Below, piece after piece: positions 57,756 to 64,000 of a stretch of DNA of 64,000 nt. Below the pieces are notes generated by a model that was given only the letters and a program-made list of their open reading frames with translations, did no database searches and had not been told where the DNA came from. The stretch comes from Ascidia mentula (lineage: Eukaryota > Chordata > Ascidiacea > Phlebobranchia > Ascidiidae), in contig OX387202.1 of the NCBI GenBank assembly GCA_947561715.1, forward strand, positions 12,723,001-12,787,000, read 5' to 3'. The position numbers were made by a program, and so were the translations under genes. Each line of letters begins with the position of its first letter. The stretch's first letter is position 1.

Positions 57756-60700
57756 GTTTGGACATACGCTATTTCAGAGCAAAGCTCTTGCAATAAAGTA
57801 TTCTAAGCAACCTGTCGTTGCGCGTATTCGCCGTGCGGGTCGCTATCGTATTTTACAGCTTGGCGTTAACGTTCTCCCCGAAGGGCGTTGGTGTGTAATT
57901 GTTGCGCCAAAGAGCAGTATGAGATCGTTCCGTGAAGTGGTAAATGATGTATTATCACCTTCAGCTGACTCCCCTGTGCTAAATCGTTTCTGGATTATGG
58001 TTTGCGCTTGGACTGGCAAAGGAGTGTGTAGATTAGTCTGTCAGCGGTCAACGTCTGTTTCACAGCCAACAGATAAAATCGCGAGCTTTAATAGGACAGA
58101 GTGTTCAGGGCCAATAGAGTTATTGGCAGCAATGTGACTTTAAACAAGTCCAAGTTGCAATCAGACTTTGTAGAAACAGTGCTTTAGTAAAGCAATATAC
58201 ACTTGTTACTGCGGTATCCATACAAGGACTAAACAAAATCGATAATTCAAGTGAGCTGAACAAACAATGTACAGAAAATTGAGGCAAACTTACAAAATAT
58301 TTATGCGATAATGGTTCAGTCATCTGCGATTACCACATTGTCGTGATGTATGGTAATTTTCAACAGATTTATATCACAGAAAAACGTGTCAGAACAAAGC
58401 AGTATCGCGGCAACACATTTGAAGGTCGAATTCGTGCCATACTGTGTTGGCTTGTACTTTGTACAGTGGCCAAAATAATTATCATGGCTGGAATAGGAAC
58501 AGTATTTTTCATGTCATTTTCGACAAAACTGTGCTGTAAGCCAAGTATTTTTGCTGTATGCTAGCTTATAAGTTGCTGATTGTTTTCACGTGAGTCTCAA
58601 ATGAAGTGAATGTGAAAACACTGAGTGAGTATTGGTTGGGAGGTTAGTAAAGTTACAGGCGATTATGACGTGTGATGTCTAATAACAGCTTTTGCTTCGT
58701 CATCAAAACTAAACTGCGACCAGGAACTCATATAATTGCATCACAAATGGCCTTTTCTTCGAACGCCATTACTCAGTGGCACATGACTCGCAGCAACTAC
58801 GACAGTGGTATCGCCTACGTCAACATTAAAGTGAGGAGAACGTGCCGTGACGCTCCCGTCGAACGTGACGTAACTTTGCGCCAAACCATGCGTGACGACT
58901 CTGACACTAAAAGTCCAACTAAGTTATTTCCTTACTAACATGAAATAAAGGTAGCCTTTCAAGAATTTAGGTTGTTTTAAGTGCACACTAGGGTTTGCAA
59001 ACGCCTTCTTAGCAAAATGAAGGGTCAGTTTAGTGCTAAACAGTCATCCGGCGACATCGATTCTCAATTACTTGCGGCGAAATGAATAGTGATAAATTGA
59101 CACTGTGTGACGCTTCGGGACGCATTGTGACGTCACGGGACACAGCGACGGGTAGGCTGGGTTTCTTGAAACAAAGAAATTGTCAGCAAGAAGTCCGATT
59201 CTACCGGCGTTTCGCAAAGAAATTAGTTTTAACTGCGAAAACGGCTGCCTTTGCAGTACTGAGTTACTTTTTCAGTTTGGTTTGTTGTGTTTTTGACAAA
59301 GGATTCGGCCTTTTAACAATATTGAGGAAGTTTGTCTAAAAAATGTCTGTATTATGGGTATGTGAACTTCTGTAACTTATTGTCATCAGTGTGTATATTT
59401 GTGAGACTCAAATTGTAAGTTGTTATAGGCCTATATCTCTTTTAGGCAGGATTTTTATCAGTAGTTGTAGTTTCCTAAGCGAAAGCCTCGTACTGGCAAG
59501 TCAGTTATGTAACAAGAACAAAATTTAGGTTGGTCATTGATTCTGTAGTAAGATTGTTGCCTTCAACATACTAGTTTGTCTACATGATAATACTTGTTAT
59601 TTGTTGATGTAATATATTTCTTTGGAATTTGTCATCTTCAATGTCATTATACTTATTCCCTTTAGTTGTTGTCAGCTGTCTTGTAACAAAGATTTTGCCT
59701 GCATTTGTATGATTATGTTAACAAAAAAATCTTTGAGTTAACTAATTTGTTGATCAAACATTTTGACTTATTTTTTAACTGACATCCTAACCGATGCTAT
59801 TAAAATTGTGTGTTGTTTGGCAAAAGCCTTATGTAAAGTTGTGTTTTATTTTTTATACATGTTATTTTAATGATACATGTTGACTGTGCATCAAGCCGAC
59901 AGTTTTTAGTAACTGTTCCCTTGGCCTCAAGTAATCATAGTGTATATGTGGGTGGTAAATACTGTCTTTTGATACTTTAAACTATAAAACGAACAACAAA
60001 TTATCAACAGCTTAAATTTTTTAAAAAATATTTGTTCGATTCTCTCCAAAGTTTGTGCCGGTTTTCATACTCCTGATTACGTTAATAATGCTTATTGGTG
60101 TTCTGTAAAAAAATAACTTAAAGCAGTCCAGTGAGCAAGGTTTCCAATTTTCTTTAGTGTTGCAAATTTGCTTCAAAATCGTATAACTTCAAAATCAGTT
60201 TAAAATACTAAAAACAATGATTTATTTTGTCTTTGTAATTATTTATGTATTTACTATAGTTAATACTTGGTAAAAAAAATATAAAAAACGCAAAAAATGG
60301 TTACAAACCCTGTTACAAAATTGCTATAGTTACCAAACAGTGCATATTGTGTAACCATTTTACCTGAATTCATTTTTGCATACAATTTAATTTAATTTGC
60401 TGTGATGTGAATTATTATTGATAAATTTTTATGGGACCAGTAAGCTTTTAAACAGGTCTACACCAAATAATCACCCCGCTGGGTCAGCCATTCAGTTCGT
60501 AATATTTCGATTTGGTATATACCTTGTTTAAATTATTATCTGTGTATTCTGTACAGAACAGTTAGAGACACTTTGTGTAGCGTACAAATAGACAGGTTTT
60601 GTTTCTGCAATTTATTGTTTTGTTTATCATTGCCACCTGAATTCCTTGGGACTTGCTGGTCAACAATAAAGGTTTGTAAAATGTGTTTCTCTCGACTTTT

Positions 60701-61329
60701 AGGTATATGTGATTTGAAAGTTATTTCTTGTTTTGCTGGTTTTGTATTCCATCAACTAACCATAATATATGTTAAATAATCATCAAAGAAGAATATTGGG
60801 TGTATAGATGTATTTTGATTGATAGTTTACATTTATATAAATCAATTAAAAAAACTATATTTTGGGCGGTTTGTAGTGTTCAGTAATAATCAGGGATATT
60901 TTTATTGCTGTGAAATACCGAACTGAAAACTGTATTATGTACTTCGTACACGGAAATGTTTTAATAGAATTATATGTGACAAAATTGTCTTTTTTGCCTA
61001 AAATGGCATTTAAGTGTGGTTACACATATTAAATAACTTGAAGTTTTTAATTTGTTTAAACTGTTTGTTCCTCTTTTGTGGATAGAATCAAATGTCCCAA
61101 TCTTGTAATGTATACTTTAAATTGTTGTGTTGTATGATAATTTTTTTGTCATTTGAATCAAATTTCTGCATATTTGTTTATCTTACAAATTGTGGTATGC
61201 ATAAGGTTTGCTTTAAACGTCACACATCAATACCACCCAACAAATTTTGGAAGGTTGTCACTTACTGTCTAGTCCGATTCTGACATTTTCAAACATATAA
61301 TAGATTGTGACACTCTTATGTTTGTGCAG
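57756..61329. other. Region without a recognised gene, probably 5' UTR/intron of the ZFAND-like gene
   Basis: AT-rich throughout, especially 59340-61320. Open frames at 58672-58938 and 59082-59339 lack motifs. A second consensus CRE, GTGACGTCAC, lies at about 59128-59137. No transposon ends were recognised. Confidence 0.4.
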
Positions 61330-61331
61330 AA

Positions 61332-63948
61332 ATGGAAGGTCCAAGTCAGTCAAGTCAAGCACAGCGATGCAGAAACGGCTGTGGATTTTTTGGAAACCCC
61401 AAAACCGATGGAATGTGTTCTATTTGTTATAAAGACACAGTACAGAAAAAGAATAATTCTGGACGAAAATCACCAGGTACAAACTGCCTGAAGTTGTGTA
61501 TAATGTTAACATTGACTTGTGTGGAAAAATAATCATCTTTTCATGATTTTAACAGGTTTTTGATGTGATGTGTTTGTTCGTATTCACGCGCATTCATTTG
61601 TTTCTTTTTAAACATAAATATCAGCGTTAAATATCAAACACATTGAAATTGCTGCTTGTTGACAAATTTTTTAGAAATTCCTTTGGCGAAGCAGACTTTT
61701 CTGTTTAAGTAGCTCTTCATTTGAATAATATAAACTTGCCATTACATGACTGATGGTGAAATGTTGCAGTGACTCATGTGCTATCCTCAATAACCATTTT
61801 TCATGATTTTTGTTCGAGCTTGGGTATTTTGAATGCAGTTATCTAAATATTGCCAGAAATTCACTTCCTTGTTCACAGCTGTAGCAATTCGTAACTTGGC
61901 TATTTAACTAGCAACATTATTGAAAGTCACACCAAAGCTGCACTGAAGAGACCTATCAGCTCCAAACAGTGTCCTTTATGCAGTTAACTTTAAAAAATAT
62001 CATTGGCTCCATTGCTTATACCTAGTAACTTTGTTGCCAGGTTACAGTTGTTTGTTTCTGTGTAAATGTGCTTTTTTGGTGATACAAATTGACTCTTGAT
62101 TGTTTATAACAGTGTCATTTAGCTATTATTTTGCAAATTTCAAACCTCAATTAGCCACAATTAAGCACTTGCCTCGAAACTGACTTAGCGTTATTATAGC
62201 ATGCTGTGCTTGTCGTTACTCAAAAGTGGATGTAAATACCTGTGGTGTAATTTGCCGACTTCAGACACTGATACCATCTTTGCCACTTTTTGTGGGTTTT
62301 TAACAATGTCCAAGGTAATGCCAAGTAATTTGTGAGCAATGGCTTATGAGCAGGTTACTTGGTTTTCCTAATTCTTTTTTCGTAAAATTGAGAAAGACGT
62401 TTTACACATAGGACATAACTGGGTGGCACTTCACACAAGAAGTGGTGCAACATACTGGAGTGGACAGCCTGTGCCCCAGGCAGTACTCTGTGCTACCATG
62501 ATAAATTATTTAACTGGTAAACACTGTAATTTACTGCTAGCACTGCAGTGCTGGGTGATAGCAAGGTCCTCCGGGCAGTACTGGTACAGTTTGTTTATTC
62601 AGCAAATATGTGCATGCGTGCCTGGCAGCTGATGTAAATGCCTGTCATTGACTTTCTTTGGTTCCAGTTTAAAGATCTGTTTTATGTACAGTCGAAACTT
62701 ATCTTACCCACTGAGACCATTTAATTCCTTTTTTTTCTGAACAATATTTGTCAATGTTAAGGATTTTTTTGTTGCTTGTTGTTGGGCACATTCAGTCCAA
62801 GTTTTAAACGTTTTTTTTATGAATTAATTATCAAGAAAATAAAGTGCAACATAAACTATAGTTTGTTTAACATGAAATGAACGGAAAAATCAAAATGTTA
62901 TTCATCCACTTTTATGAATGCTGATCATGTGAATAATTTCATGATTCAAGTAGTTAATGTTTAGATTATCATTGTCTGTGTGTGATTATAAAGTGTAAAA
63001 ACATCAGGTTTTAAAAAGCAAAGGTTGAATATTAGCTGCTGTATTTTCTTTCCATCTGTGTTAAGAAAACATCATGTCTCAAAAGAAACAGATCTCAGTT
63101 GGTCCTACAGTAAGAGATGTTTTGAACTAAAAACAATTTCGTTTTGTGTGCCACATCTTTATGCAAGTAGTTCTTCTGTTTAGTAAATACCTCAATCTCC
63201 ATATGTATGCTAATTTGTAAATTGTATATACTTCTGTTTTTACAGGCATCACCCACGTCGCAAGCAAACCTGTAGAAATGTCAACCAGGTAGGCTTTTAG
63301 TTTGTACACAGTTCCCACTCCCAGCATTATCCATTCATTAACAGTGCAATACGCTGTAATTGTGTTTTTAAGGCGAAACTTTTTCCGGTTACATGCCATT
63401 GACAAACAAAGTAACTGTGCAATGCCAGAGGTGTCACATGTCACACTATAGGCATAACAGTTGGCCAGCAAATGTGCCACTGTTGTTATGACAAAGTCTG
63501 CAAACAGACTAACTGTAACTGGATTGCTAGTATTGGGGTCAATCCCCAATCCAGACAGCCATGGACTCAGAAGTATTGACCAGAAATTCTGCCTTCGAAG
63601 GCTTTTTGCATTCAGTATGTGAAACAATATTGATTGTCAATAAATCCTTCTGTACAGCTTGATTTCACAGTGCTGCCTGTAGTTTTGTTGTTTTCAAGTC
63701 TGCAATTTTTTACCAACCCTGCACTTCACACTTATTTTTTATTTAAAGTTGAGACTAAAAATGCAGAATGTTTCCTGCAAGTCTGTTCTTACATGTTTTT
63801 GATAAGCTAGTTTTTTGTTACCTTAATTCCAAATAACGAGTTTTGTAAAGTATTTTCTCTTCTTTAATAGCCCCGTGACAAGCAGAAATGAAGTGGCCAA
63901 CTCAATGGCTTCCCTTGCAACAAGTGATATCCCAGTAACCTCGATCAG
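61332..63948 (+). CDS. ZFAND5/6: A20-type zinc-finger protein, ZFAND5/6-like, 5' part (gene runs off the window)
   Basis: Exons 61330-61476 (ATG at 61332), 63246-63288 and 63871-63948 join in frame; the last ends at a donor GTAACA, so the gene continues past the window edge. The N-terminus carries an A20 finger, RCRNGCGFFGNPKTDGMCSI followed by CYKD, with C-x3-C-x11-C-x2-C spacing. Known ZFAND5/6 proteins bind ubiquitin through this finger and have an AN1 finger at the C-terminus, which would lie outside the window. The Ser/Thr-rich middle exons fit that family. Confidence 0.88.
61870..62015. repeat. Possible dispersed repeat, second copy, in ZFAND-like intron
   Basis: Shares short ordered blocks (TTGGCTATTTA, CACACCAAAG, GAGACCTAT) with 13085-13200 in the ABCB gene. 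Diverged; ends not defined. Confidence 0.3.
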
Positions 63949-64000
63949 GTAACACCACCTAATTGCATGACACACTACAGTTAAGTTCACTATTGCCAAA

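Noticed and set aside
58672-58938. 88-codon open frame between GCAT C and the ZFAND-like gene
   Set aside because: No recognisable motif and no supporting exon structure.

Overview
The window looks like nuclear DNA of a marine invertebrate chordate, most probably an ascidian tunicate of the Ciona type. This is an inference from AT-rich, compact genes with many short introns, animal-type proteins (a P-glycoprotein, glycine C-acetyltransferase, a CUB/ZP membrane protein, an A20 zinc-finger protein) and many small DNA transposons. There are no operons; every real gene is split by GT-AG introns, plus two GC-AG introns.

Layout. (1) 1-3660: no convincing gene. (2) 4161-16983 (+): complete 25-exon ABCB full transporter of 1322 aa. 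(3) 19307-22039 (+): GCAT paralog A. (4) 23931-29022: a 5.1-kb DNA transposon with very long terminal inverted repeats. It carries an integrase-fold (DDE) transposase gene and, facing it, an alpha-kinase-like gene. (5) 29645-31552 (+): broken 5' copy of a CUB/ZP gene. (6) 32775-33575 (-): exons 5-8 of a GCAT copy lacking its front half. (7) 33703-39356: an almost perfect inverted copy of 23931-29795, holding a second copy of the transposon. (8) 39956-43078 (-): GCAT paralog B, intact. (9) 44240-44964: minisatellite and a scrap of GCAT exon 6. (10) 45362-50325 (+): intact 13-exon CUB/ZP transmembrane protein of 579 aa. (11) 53037-55830 (+): GCAT paralog C, the copy closest to canonical mitochondrial glycine C-acetyltransferase. 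(12) 61332 to beyond the edge (+): first coding exons of a ZFAND5/6-like gene.

The middle is best read as repeated duplication of a two-gene unit, GCAT followed by CUB/ZP in the same orientation: A with the broken copy, B with a truncated first exon (inverted), and the exon-6 scrap with the intact CUB/ZP gene. The transposon entered unit B, where a 6-bp target duplication flanks it on both sides. A later inverted duplication carried the transposon and its flank to unit A. The inner junction contains a 24-bp insert copied from the same locus in the opposite orientation, as expected of replication-template switching.

The most unusual item is the transposon: an integrase-type transposase and an alpha-kinase-like protein packed between 0.5-0.7 kb inverted repeats loaded with 35-bp subterminal repeats. 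Exon models for the ABC, GCAT and CUB/ZP genes were built by hand from splice sites and family homology; all close exactly in frame, which supports them.
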